Assembly: GCA_023261915.1 (NCBI GenBank)
Contig: JALRFT010000294.1
Location: 1-9,586, forward strand
Reading direction: 5' to 3'
Origin: Acidimicrobiales bacterium
GTDB lineage: Bacteria; Actinomycetota; Acidimicrobiia; Acidimicrobiales; Acidimicrobilacustridaceae
DNA length: 9,586 nucleotides
Shown here one piece after another: positions 1 to 6,128 of this stretch (position 1 is the stretch's first letter; each line of letters starts with the position of its first letter). Under the pieces are notes generated by a model that saw only the letters and a program-made list of their open reading frames with translations, was not told the origin of the DNA and ran no database searches. A program made the translations under genes and the position numbers.

Positions 1-581
1 GGCGCTCCGGCGAAGTTGTCGATCTCACCGAAGGTGGCGATGCCCGAGACGGTGAACTCTTCAATACCGGTCGGCACGTTGACCCGGAGGCGATCCCCGG
101 GCCTGATGTTGTTGTCGGTGGCAGTGCGCCGGTCGACCACCATGGTGCCGTCCGAGGGCGGGGCACCTTCGACGAGGTCCCAGTTGTTCAGCTCCGGTGA
201 GGGTGACCAGTTCAGCCCGAAGGTGGGCGGTCCGGCCTGAGGATTGCCGACCGGCTCACCGTCGGTGCCGATGAGTCGGAGGGGGCGTCGAACCTGGCCG
301 TCGACGGCGGCGACGGCTGGGTTACCGGCCACGTCGTCAATCACGGCGGCGTCGATGCGGACCCGTTCGTCGCCGAACGGCGTGGGCACCTCCCGTGAGG
401 ACCGCACCACGGCGTCGATGCCGGCGTTGACGTCGGCGAAGGCCTCGTTGAACCCGGCCTTGACGGTGTCACCGAGTACCCGGGTGCCGACCATGAAGCT
501 GACGCCCAACAGCACGGCGAGGGCGGTGGCCCCGAGGCGCAGCAAGTGGGAGCGCAATCCGCGCACCGTGACCGTGAACAT
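1..581 (-). CDS. FtsX-type ABC transporter permease, N-terminal part (permease B, runs off left edge)
   Basis: The first 193 codons read from the ATG at 581 down to the window edge without a stop; the C-terminal part lies outside. Seen: a short basic N-terminus (MFTVTVRGLRSHLLRLG), one hydrophobic segment at about residues 18-36, then an extracytoplasmic domain. It is co-linear with the complete permease encoded at 1306-3879: both have an AGxDAVVRS block at residues 53-61, a PFG at 68-70, GEPVG at about 108-112, FGxNW at about 121-125 and an ATFG near the end of this fragment. It is therefore a tandem paralogue of the same MacB_PCD/FtsX family, expected to be about 850 residues. An in-frame TGA lies about 15 bases upstream of the ATG, so this is the first usable start. 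No Shine-Dalgarno is visible; a TAGCCT box ends 7 bases before the ATG. It probably partners with the ATPase at 3914-4687 or with one beyond the edge. Confidence 0.88.
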   Translation of the reverse strand, partial: MFTVTVRGLRSHLLRLGATALAVLLGVSFMVGTRVLGDTVKAGFNEAFADVNAGIDAVVRSSREVPTPFGDERVRIDAAVIDDVAGNPAVAAVDGQVRRPLRLIGTDGEPVGNPQAGPPTFGLNWSPSPELNNWDLVEGAPPSDGTMVVDRRTATDNNIRPGDRLRVNVPTGIEEFTVSGIATFGEIDNFAGA

Positions 582-588
582 GTCAGTC

Positions 589-594
589 AGGCTA
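589..594 (-). promoter_or_regulatory. Putative -10 box TAGCCT for leaderless transcription of permease B
   Basis: On the minus strand TAGCCT is followed by exactly 7 bases and then the ATG at 581. This is the spacing expected if transcription starts at the A of the ATG, as is common in actinobacteria. A weak -35-like TGAGCA sits 17 bases upstream. No ribosome binding site lies between box and ATG. If real, permease B can be transcribed separately from tmk despite the short 48-bp gap. Confidence 0.4.
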
Positions 595-629
595 CGTCAG
601 ACCTGGGACGTTGCTCACCGCCGGGGACA

Positions 630-1268
630 TCAGCCCCGAGGTGCAATCACCTGCCACAGGCGTTCAGTGACCTCGTCGGGTGCACCGTCAGCGTCCACGA
701 CCTCGATGCCGGCGAGTGCCGCCTCCGACCGGTACGCCTCCGCCACCCGCTGGTGGAAGGCGAGATCCATGCGTTCGAACCGGTCGTCGTCACCGCGCAT
801 GGTGCGCCGTTCGGCGGCGACGACGGGGTCGAGATCGAGGACGACTTCGACGTCGGGCGGGCAGAGGGCCACGGTCATGGCGCACACCTCACGGGTCCAC
901 GCCAACTCAGCCCCGGCGCCGTGTCCTTGGTACGCAATGGTGGAGAGTCGTCCCCGATCGGAGAGCACCCACGTTCCGGCGGCCAACAGCGGTTCGACGA
1001 CGGCGACGAGCAATTGGGCCCGCAGGGCGTTGAAGGCGAGGACTTCGGCCGGCGGTGTTCGTTCGAGATCGCCGAGCAGGAGTTCCCGACCGGCTTCGGC
1101 GAACGGGTCACCGCCGGGCTCGCGCACGATTTCGGCGTGGATTCCCATTGCCCCGAGGCGCGCAGCGAGGGCCACGACCTGGGTCGTCTTGCCCACCCCT
1201 TCGCCGCCCTCGACGATGATGTAGCGACCGCGGATCGTCGTTGCGTCCGCTTCGTTCGTGCCGGTCAT
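630..1268 (-). CDS. tmk: Thymidylate kinase (dTMP kinase), divergent
   Basis: 212 residues, the usual length for bacterial dTMP kinase, a cytosolic enzyme that phosphorylates dTMP to dTDP with ATP. Seen: P-loop EGGEGVGKTT at 20-29, the dTMP-kinase REPGG block at 49-53, an SDR...STIAYQG block at 103-115, and a LID segment RGDDDRFE at 158-165 followed by FHQRVAEAYR. Several usually conserved positions differ: REPGG is followed by D rather than T, the DRY is DRG (104-106), and the FAADRAQ segment reads FNALRAQ (79-85), losing the acidic residue but keeping R83. It starts 37 bp after the stop of permease A and ends 48 bp before permease B, so it sits inside an ABC-transporter operon. The start at 1268 has only a weak GGGA and a CAGACT box 8 bases upstream. 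The family call is firm. Whether it is the main housekeeping dTMP kinase or a paralogue with altered specificity is open. Confidence 0.9.
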   Translation of the reverse strand: MTGTNEADATTIRGRYIIVEGGEGVGKTTQVVALAARLGAMGIHAEIVREPGGDPFAEAGRELLLGDLERTPPAEVLAFNALRAQLLVAVVEPLLAAGTWVLSDRGRLSTIAYQGHGAGAELAWTREVCAMTVALCPPDVEVVLDLDPVVAAERRTMRGDDDRFERMDLAFHQRVAEAYRSEAALAGIEVVDADGAPDEVTERLWQVIAPRG

Positions 1269-1276
1269 GTAATCCC

Positions 1277-1282
1277 AGTCTG
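1277..1282 (-). promoter_or_regulatory. Possible -10 box CAGACT upstream of tmk
   Basis: CAGACT on the minus strand lies 8 bases before the tmk ATG at 1268, resembling TANNNT except for the first base. It falls in the 37-bp gap after permease A. It could give a leaderless tmk transcript independent of the ABC genes, but a GGGA in the spacer offers a weak ribosome binding site as an alternative. It is listed because the same arrangement recurs before other genes in this window. Confidence 0.25.
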
Positions 1283-1305
1283 TCGCAGTGTCTGCCCGGC
1301 TGCCG

Positions 1306-3879
1306 TCACTCGCTGCCGATGGCGGTCAACACGTCGAGACGACCGGCCCGTCGGGCGGGGAGCAGCGCCGCCACGACCCCGGCGAGGCCGGCGAGCACCA
1401 TGACCACGACGAGCGTGGGAACGGGGACGGACAGGACCCCCAGGCCCTGACTCGAGAGGGCGAGAACCATGACCCAGCCGAAGAACAGTCCGATGACGAG
1501 CCCGAGCAGGGTGCCGAACACCGCAATGACGACGGATTCCCAGCGCACCACGGCGCGCACCTGGCGTCGTTCCATCCCCACGGCACGCATGAGACCGATC
1601 TCCCGGGTGCGTTCATAGACCGACAGGGCCAGCGTGTTGGCAATCCCCACGAGGGCGATGATGACCGCCAAGCCCAACAGGGCGTAGACGAGGTTCAGGA
1701 TCTGGTCGAACTGCTCAGCCTGGCTCGCCTTGAATTCGCTGAGGTCGAGCACGTCGGCGGTGGGCCACGGTGCGGCGAGGACCTTCAGTTCTTCCTGCAC
1801 GACGGTCACTGAGGCGCCGTCAGCGACCTTCACCCACACCTGCACGTCGAGTCGGTCGACGGCGGCAGCATCGGCGGTAGCCAGATCGACCACCCAGTCT
1901 CCGAGCAGGGCCCGATTGTCGAAGGTGCCCACGACCGAAAGCGTTCGTTCGCCGGTGGGGAATTGGGCCGGGACGGTGTCTCCAACGGCGAGGCCGGCGC
2001 TCTCGGCCACCGAAGAGGCCACGGCCACTTCGTTGAGTCCGAGGTCGCTCACACGTCCCGCCGTTGGTTGGGGATCGGTGATGTCCACGAGCGCCGTCGT
2101 ATCCGCAGCGAGGATGAAGGCGGCATTACTGGCCGGGCCGGCCGGCGCCGAGGATTCGGGGAGGTCGAGATTGGCGGTGAGGAACCGCACCCCCGTCGAC
2201 GCAGCCACTCCCGGGGCGGTCTTCACGGATGCGGCGAGGTCGGTGCTGACACCTCCGGCAACGAATTGACCGGAGTCGATGATCAGGTCCCCGGTGAACG
2301 ACTCGTCAATGATCTGGTCGATCGATGCCTTCGCTGACGCAGCGAAGATGGCGATGAAGCCGACGAGGGCCACGCCGATCATGAGTGCGGCCGCAGTGGT
2401 GGAGGTTCGACGCGGGTTGCGGGCGGCGTTCTCCCGGGCGAGCGTGCCCGTGATCCCTCGCAGCCTCGGCAACGGCCAGGCCAGAAGCCGCACGGCCGGC
2501 CGGGCGAAGGCCGGACCCAACACGGCGACGCCAATGAAGATGAGGAGCGCCCCTCCGCCGACTCCGAACAGGGCGGTGTCGCCTCCTTGGGTCAGCCCAC
2601 CGACGAGGTTCAACACGCCGAGGCCCAGAATTCCGATACCCACCACGATGCGGATCACCGGCGGCTTGGGCTCCACGGCGACGGTGCGCAGCGCAGCGAT
2701 GGGTGGCACCCGGGACGCGCGCAAGGCGGGGAACACGGCGGCGGCAAGGGTGATCATCGTGCCGACCCCGATGGCAATCGCGGCGGTGGTGGGACTCACG
2801 ACAATCGAGGTGGAGGGGATGTCGATGCCCGCAGCGCCGAGCAGGCTGCGGAGACCAATGGAGGTGACCGCCCCGATGCCGAGGCCGACGAGGGAGGCGA
2901 GAACCCCCACGGCGAGGGCCTCGGTGAGCACCGAGAGGGTGACCTGGCGGCGCGTCGCCCCTACTGCTCGCAGTAGGGCCAGTTCGCGGGTGCGCTGAGC
3001 CAACACGATGGAGAACGTGTTGTAGATGATGAACGCCCCGACGACGAGGGCGATGACGGCGAATACGAGGAGGAACGAGTTGAAAAAGCCGAGGGCCTGA
3101 CCGAGTGCACTCTGGTCCTCGGCCGTGCGTTGGGCAGCGGTGACCGCTTCAATGCCGGCGGGAAGCCGGGCCGACAGCGCGGCGACGACCTCGTCTTCGC
3201 TCGTGCCACCCGTGGCCACCACGCCGATCTCGTTCACGGTGCCGGGAACTGCGAACAACTCTGATGCCACGTCGAGGGTCACGAGTGACACGCTCGCCCC
3301 AGCGGGACTGTCGCTGTCGCCGAAGGTGGCGAGTCCGCGCACCGTGAACGGGCGCGGTGCCTGAGCGGTCAGCAGCGTCACGGTGTCACCGATACCGAAA
3401 CCCCCTTTGGTGGCCGACGCCCGATCGACGACGACGTCATCGGGACCCGTCGGCGGTTCCCCCTCGGCGATGGTGAAGGGATTGAGGCCGGTCACCAGTC
3501 CCCAGTTCGCTCCGAAACTGGGGGCTCCGCCGGTCGGGTCACCCACCGGCTCACCACTCGGGGTGATGATCTGGGCGAACCCGGTGACGGTGGGTTCGGC
3601 CTCGGCCACACCGGGGGTGGCGATGACCGATGCGAGCGTGTCGGCAGGAATGGGTGCGCGTTGGTCCTGACCGAAGGGCGACTTCACCACTTCGGTGGAG
3701 CGCACGACGGCATCCGTGCCGGCGTAGACATTGCTGAACAAATTGTCGAACGTTCGTCCGACGGTGTCGGTGAGTACGAGGGTGCCCGACATGAGGGCGA
3801 CCCCGAGCACCACGGCTAGCCCCGTCATGGCGAGGCGCGCCTTGTGGGCGGCGAGACTTCTCAGGGTTGCGGTCAGCAT
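1306..3879 (-). CDS. FtsX-type ABC transporter permease, full length (permease A)
   Basis: 857 residues. Architecture read from hydrophobicity and motifs: one N-terminal helix (about 17-38), an extracytoplasmic MacB_PCD-like domain (about 40-255), a first FtsX domain with helices from 265 to 385 carrying QRTRELALLRAVGATRRQV at 295-313, a central pair of helices (about 408-458), another helix after ARNPRRTSTT (about 494-514), a second extracytoplasmic domain (about 518-725), and a C-terminal FtsX domain from about 726 with ERTREIGLMRAVGMERRQV at 756-774. This duplicated-FtsX layout, about ten helices, is the common actinobacterial COG0577 type working with a LolD/MacB-like ATPase to move lipids, peptides or drugs out of the membrane. 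The ATPase gene ends 34 bp upstream in the same direction. The ATG at 3879 has no Shine-Dalgarno; instead a pyrimidine run CCCCCTCCTCC precedes it directly, suggesting reinitiation from the ATPase gene. The substrate cannot be deduced. Confidence 0.93.
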   Translation of the reverse strand: MLTATLRSLAAHKARLAMTGLAVVLGVALMSGTLVLTDTVGRTFDNLFSNVYAGTDAVVRSTEVVKSPFGQDQRAPIPADTLASVIATPGVAEAEPTVTGFAQIITPSGEPVGDPTGGAPSFGANWGLVTGLNPFTIAEGEPPTGPDDVVVDRASATKGGFGIGDTVTLLTAQAPRPFTVRGLATFGDSDSPAGASVSLVTLDVASELFAVPGTVNEIGVVATGGTSEDEVVAALSARLPAGIEAVTAAQRTAEDQSALGQALGFFNSFLLVFAVIALVVGAFIIYNTFSIVLAQRTRELALLRAVGATRRQVTLSVLTEALAVGVLASLVGLGIGAVTSIGLRSLLGAAGIDIPSTSIVVSPTTAAIAIGVGTMITLAAAVFPALRASRVPPIAALRTVAVEPKPPVIRIVVGIGILGLGVLNLVGGLTQGGDTALFGVGGGALLIFIGVAVLGPAFARPAVRLLAWPLPRLRGITGTLARENAARNPRRTSTTAAALMIGVALVGFIAIFAASAKASIDQIIDESFTGDLIIDSGQFVAGGVSTDLAASVKTAPGVAASTGVRFLTANLDLPESSAPAGPASNAAFILAADTTALVDITDPQPTAGRVSDLGLNEVAVASSVAESAGLAVGDTVPAQFPTGERTLSVVGTFDNRALLGDWVVDLATADAAAVDRLDVQVWVKVADGASVTVVQEELKVLAAPWPTADVLDLSEFKASQAEQFDQILNLVYALLGLAVIIALVGIANTLALSVYERTREIGLMRAVGMERRQVRAVVRWESVVIAVFGTLLGLVIGLFFGWVMVLALSSQGLGVLSVPVPTLVVVMVLAGLAGVVAALLPARRAGRLDVLTAIGSE

Positions 3880-3913
3880 GGAGGAGGGGGCAGCGGTGGT
3901 TCGACGACTCGAC

Positions 3914-4687
3914 TCAGTCGCCGAACCTCTTCATGCGGTCAAGGACCCGCTCGGCGTTCGGCGCCGCCATCTCGTCCACGATCCGACCGTCAGCGAGGAA
4001 CAGGGCCCGGTCGGCATACCCGGCAGCCACAGGATCGTGGGTCACCATCACGATGGTCTGGCCCAACTCGTCGACGGCCCGTCGCATGAACCCGAGGATC
4101 TCCGCTCCCGATCGCGAGTCGAGGTTTCCGGTGGGTTCGTCGGCGAAGATGATCTCGGGCTGGGAGGCGAGGGCCCGGGCGACGGCGACACGCTGCTGCT
4201 GGCCGCCAGAGAGTTCCGATGGCCGGTGACCGAGTCGGTCAGCGAGACCCACGGTGCGCACCACCTCGTCCATCCACGCCGAGTCGGGCTTGCGCCCGGC
4301 GAGGTCCATGGGAAGCGAGATGTTCTCCGCCGCAGTGAGGGTCGGCACGAGGTTGAACGCCTGGAATACGAATCCGATGCGGTCACGCCGCAGCTCGGTC
4401 AACTCACGTTCCCGCAGGGTGGTGAGGTCGGTGTCGCCGAGGAACACCGAGCCCGAGGTGAGCGAGTCGAGACCGGCGACGCAGTGCATGAGGGTGGACT
4501 TGCCCGATCCTGAAGGACCCATGATGGCGGTGAAGCGGGCCCGTTCGAACCCGCAGGTCACCCCGTCGAGCGCTCGCACCTCGGTGTCGCCCGTGCCGTA
4601 GACCTTGACGGCGTCGAAGGCCCGCGCTGCGAGCACGGGTGGTTGTGGGTCGGTTCCGGGTCCGGTGGTGGACTCGATGGTGGTCAT
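3914..4687 (-). CDS. ABC transporter ATP-binding protein, MacB/LolD type
   Basis: 257 residues. All nucleotide-binding landmarks are present: Walker A GPSGSGKST, Q-loop in FVFQAF, signature LSGGQQQRVAVARAL, Walker B IIFADEPTGNLD with its catalytic Glu, and the H-loop in VMVTHD. The EPTGNLDSRSGAEIL continuation is typical of the LolD/MacB/FtsE-like group that powers FtsX-type permeases. An extended N-terminus of about 25 residues (TTIESTTGPGTDPQPP...) precedes the domain. It is the first gene of the leftward operon and directly precedes permease A (34-bp gap), so it is the motor for that permease and perhaps also for the paralogue at 1-581. A Shine-Dalgarno-like AGGAAG lies 11 bases upstream of the ATG at 4687. 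Confidence 0.95.
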   Translation of the reverse strand: MTTIESTTGPGTDPQPPVLAARAFDAVKVYGTGDTEVRALDGVTCGFERARFTAIMGPSGSGKSTLMHCVAGLDSLTSGSVFLGDTDLTTLRERELTELRRDRIGFVFQAFNLVPTLTAAENISLPMDLAGRKPDSAWMDEVVRTVGLADRLGHRPSELSGGQQQRVAVARALASQPEIIFADEPTGNLDSRSGAEILGFMRRAVDELGQTIVMVTHDPVAAGYADRALFLADGRIVDEMAAPNAERVLDRMKRFGD

Positions 4688-4803
4688 GACGGGATCCGCT
4701 TCCTGTTGGCGCCGCGGCGGGAGATTTTTGGGTTGACCCGCCTAAGGCTACGGGGTGGACCGGTGATGTCACACGTTGGCGACGGAGGCGGCAGGCTTAG
4801 GCG
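4688..4803. promoter_or_regulatory. Divergent promoter region between the ABC operon and the O-methyltransferase gene
   Basis: 116 bp between two start codons facing away from each other. Toward the ABC operon (minus strand) there is a TAGCCT box at 4750-4745 and an AGGAAG ribosome binding site at 4704-4699, implying a leader of about 50 bases. Toward the methyltransferase (plus strand) a GTCACA at 4768-4773 and a CAGGCT at 4792-4797 are 18 bases apart, with the ATG only 6 bases later. Both promoter assignments are by eye. A long-spaced inverted repeat spans the region and overlaps both putative -10 boxes. Confidence 0.45.
4739..4803. repeat. Inverted repeat CGCCTAAG ... CTTAGGCG in the divergent promoter
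   Basis: CGCCTAAGGCT at 4739-4749 and AGGCTTAGGCG at 4793-4803 are inverted copies matching at 10 of 11 positions, with 8 contiguous perfect bases (CGCCTAAG/CTTAGGCG) and 43 bp between the 11-base arms. The right arm ends on the base before the methyltransferase ATG, and the left arm overlaps the putative -10 of the ABC operon. It could be a pair of operator half-sites for a looping or cooperative repressor acting on both genes, or a coincidence in GC-rich DNA. Confidence 0.4.
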
Positions 4804-5502
4804 ATGGATATTCCGCCGACCGATCAGCCACCGATGGGCCCCAAGGCCTTCTTTCTGCCCGAGGACCTAGCGGACTACGTGGCGGCCCACAGTTCTGCTC
4901 CGGATCCGGTGCTTGAGCGGCTGACGGAGCGAACCCGACGGCTGGGGTCGTTGTTCTCCATGCAGATCGCTCCGGAACAGGGTGCGTTCATGACGTTGCT
5001 GACCGCCGCCATCGGGGCGCGGGTGGCCGTCGAGGTTGGAACATTCACCGGCTACTCGTCGATCTGCATCGCCCGGGGACTCGCTCCCGGAGGTCGGCTC
5101 ATCGCTTGTGACCGCTCCGACGAGTGGACGGCGGTCGCTCGTGAGGCCTGGCTCGAGGCCGGTGTCGACGACCGGATCGATCTGCGTCTCGGTCCGGCGG
5201 CGGAAACGTTGGCGGCGCTCGATCCCGACCTCGTGGTCGATCTCGCCTTCATCGACGCCGACAAGGAGAACTACCTCATCTACTTCGAGGCACTGTTGCC
5301 GCACATGCGGCCGGGAGGAGTCGTCCTCGTGGACAACGTGCTGTGGTCAGGTCGGGTGGTCGACCCGGTGGCCACCGATGCTGACACTGAGGCGCTGAGG
5401 GTGTTCAACGACGCCGTGGTGGCCGATTCCCGAGTGGAGGTGGCGATGCTGCCCCTCGCTGATGGGGTAAGCGTGATTCGCGTCCTGCCCCCGGGCGGCT
5501 GA
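4804..5502 (+). CDS. Class I SAM-dependent O-methyltransferase (Methyltransf_3 family)
   Basis: 232 residues, close to the usual length of the catechol/caffeoyl-CoA O-methyltransferase-like family. Seen: the SAM-binding glycine motif VEVGTFTGYSS at 76-86, an acidic ACDRSDEW segment at 101-108, the metal-binding and catalytic block FIDADKENY at 149-157 (D151, K154), and VLVDNVLWSGRV at 174-185 giving the further ligands D177 and N178. The preceding SMQIAPEQG at 52-60 is also typical. These enzymes methylate a hydroxyl of a catechol-like or other small acceptor using SAM and Mg2+; the acceptor here is unknown. The ATG at 4804 has no good Shine-Dalgarno (a GGAGG sits 15 bases away), which fits the possible leaderless promoter. 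A later ATG at 4834 is an alternative start. It is transcribed away from the ABC operon and convergent with the gene at 5530-5760. Confidence 0.92.
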   Translation: MDIPPTDQPPMGPKAFFLPEDLADYVAAHSSAPDPVLERLTERTRRLGSLFSMQIAPEQGAFMTLLTAAIGARVAVEVGTFTGYSSICIARGLAPGGRLIACDRSDEWTAVAREAWLEAGVDDRIDLRLGPAAETLAALDPDLVVDLAFIDADKENYLIYFEALLPHMRPGGVVLVDNVLWSGRVVDPVATDADTEALRVFNDAVVADSRVEVAMLPLADGVSVIRVLPPGG

Positions 5503-5513
5503 CGCGGCCCGGG
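5490..5513. terminator. Possible GC-rich terminator hairpin at the O-methyltransferase stop
   Basis: CCCGGGC at 5490-5496 and GCCCGGG at 5507-5513 can pair as a 7-bp all-GC stem around a 10-base loop that contains the TGA stop. It lies at the junction of two convergent genes that are only 27 bp apart, where a bidirectional terminator would be useful. There is no T-run after the stem on either side, so a classic intrinsic terminator is not proven. Confidence 0.35.
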
Positions 5514-5529
5514 ACGAGGTTCGGTTCGT

Positions 5530-5760
5530 TCAGCTGCGGCGGCGACGCCGACGGGCAGCATCGATGCGACGGGCAGCGTCGACGAGCTCGACGTGCTCCT
5601 TGCGGGGCTTGGCCTTGCCGGAAACCACGGGAACCAACTCGAGGCCGGAAGCCTCGAGCAGGCCGGACACGGAAACCCCTTGCTCGGCGGCAAAGTCGTG
5701 CCAAGCATCGTGGGCTTCACGACTCAGGTAGGCATGGAGGGCTCGACGGTCATCGCTCAT
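5530..5760 (-). CDS. Small ribbon-helix-helix-like protein with arginine-rich tail
   Basis: 76 residues. Residues 7-13 (ALHAYLS) look like the short strand, 14-27 (REAHDAWHDFAAEQ) the first helix, and 29-40 (VSVSGLLEASGL), after the G28 turn, the second helix of an Arc/CopG-type ribbon-helix-helix DNA-binding fold; this is a pattern match by eye. The C-terminal third is strongly basic and ends in a run of six arginines followed by serine, suited to nucleic-acid binding. A GAGG ribosome binding site lies 7 bases before the ATG at 5760, which supports a real gene and this start. It converges on the methyltransferase gene (27 bp) and is divergent from the FadR-like gene. No toxin gene is adjacent, so there is no support for an antitoxin role. 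The function is unknown; a small transcription factor or nucleoid-associated protein is possible. Confidence 0.72.
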   Translation of the reverse strand: MSDDRRALHAYLSREAHDAWHDFAAEQGVSVSGLLEASGLELVPVVSGKAKPRKEHVELVDAARRIDAARRRRRRS

Positions 5761-5963
5761 TGGTGTACCTCGCAGTGGTGCGTTCCAGACCGCTGACTCT
5801 GGTGTGGACCCCTCCAGTGTTGCGAATTTCTGCGCTCCCGCTCCACCTCAATCCGTCTCCGTGGGGATACACGGCGACTGTTCGGTGGGTTGGGGGCCGG
5901 TGCGAGCTGAAGTGGTTGGGGACTTTGAGTATGGCTAGTGAGACAACAGTATCACTACACCCA

Positions 5964-5980
5964 AATTGGTCAGACCATTT
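5964..5980. promoter_or_regulatory. FadR/GntR-type operator palindrome
   Basis: AATTGGTCAGACCATTT is a near-perfect palindrome whose 11-bp core TGGTCAGACCA (5967-5977) is perfect around a central A. The known E. coli FadR consensus centres on TGGTC-N-GACC, and the FadR subfamily in general uses TNGTNNNACNA sites. The palindrome is 149 bp upstream of the start of a FadR-like regulator that keeps the arginines used for DNA contact, so autoregulation is the natural inference. It is also 203 bp upstream of the divergent small gene. Confidence 0.65.
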
Positions 5981-6063
5981 CTCCCATCGCTGCGGATGCC
6001 TGTAAATCAAGGTGTTGCGGGCGATGTGGGAGACTGAATCTGGTCGAGCGATGAGGAACACCG

Positions 6064-6089
6064 CTCGAAAGTCAGTTCGAGGCTTCGAA
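6064..6089. repeat. Cluster of TTCGA-type inverted repeats in the regulator's leader
   Basis: CTCGAA (6064-6069) and TTCGAG (6076-6081) form a perfect 6-bp inverted repeat with a 6-base spacer. TTCGA (6076-6080) and TCGAA (6085-6089) form a second, mutually exclusive 5-bp pairing with a 4-base loop. The cluster lies 40-65 bases upstream of the ATG at 6129. It may be an operator with overlapping half-sites or an alternative-hairpin leader; it could also be chance. Confidence 0.3.
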
Positions 6090-6116
6090 AGGGCCTCACC
6101 CAGCCGAGAACAGTCC

Positions 6117-6121
6117 GGAGG
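6117..6121 (+). promoter_or_regulatory. Strong Shine-Dalgarno GGAGG that fixes the start of the FadR-like gene
   Basis: GGAGG followed by 7 bases and then ATG at 6129. The reading frame is open further upstream (to about 6012), but the upstream codons have no ribosome binding site and encode no family-like sequence. The site therefore decides for MANSAEG... as the N-terminus. Confidence 0.85.
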
Positions 6122-6128
6122 AGAGGCA

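Larger units (their letters stand above)
5761..6128. promoter_or_regulatory. 368-bp region without a gene, probable regulatory region
   Basis: Region between the divergent starts of the small RHH-like gene and the FadR-like regulator. The stretch from about 5920 to 6010 is visibly richer in A and T than its surroundings. It contains the FadR-type palindrome at 5964-5980 and two minus-strand -10-like hexamers, CATACT (5933-5928) and GATACT (5953-5948), which could serve the small gene with a long leader. The part from 6064 to 6128 holds TTCGA-type inverted repeats and the regulator's strong ribosome binding site. Open frames that cross the region on both strands have no ribosome binding site and no recognisable protein, and I do not call them genes. 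Confidence 0.55.

Noticed and set aside
546..1403. Long plus-strand open frames opposite tmk and permease A (including 244-1224 and 1288-1812)
   Set aside because: They are antisense shadows of clearly recognisable minus-strand genes. Their translations are Arg/Ser/Pro-rich low-complexity strings with no known motif, as expected from GC-rich third positions.
5761..5771. TGGTGTACC near the small RHH-like gene as a second FadR-type site
   Set aside because: The half-sites are two bases apart instead of three, so it does not fit TNGTNNNACNA, and the bases are explained by the gene's ribosome binding site.
5760..6005. 81-residue plus-strand frame in the same gap
   Set aside because: No ribosome binding site and no family resemblance; it ends within the regulatory patch.
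6041..6045. Isolated TGGTC as an additional operator
   Set aside because: Only a half-site; the following bases GAGCGATG do not complete the palindrome.
6012..6128. Upstream extension of the FadR-like protein to a 305-residue form
   Set aside because: The extra 39 residues do not look like the family and lack a ribosome binding site, whereas a GGAGG lies 7 bases before the ATG at 6129.
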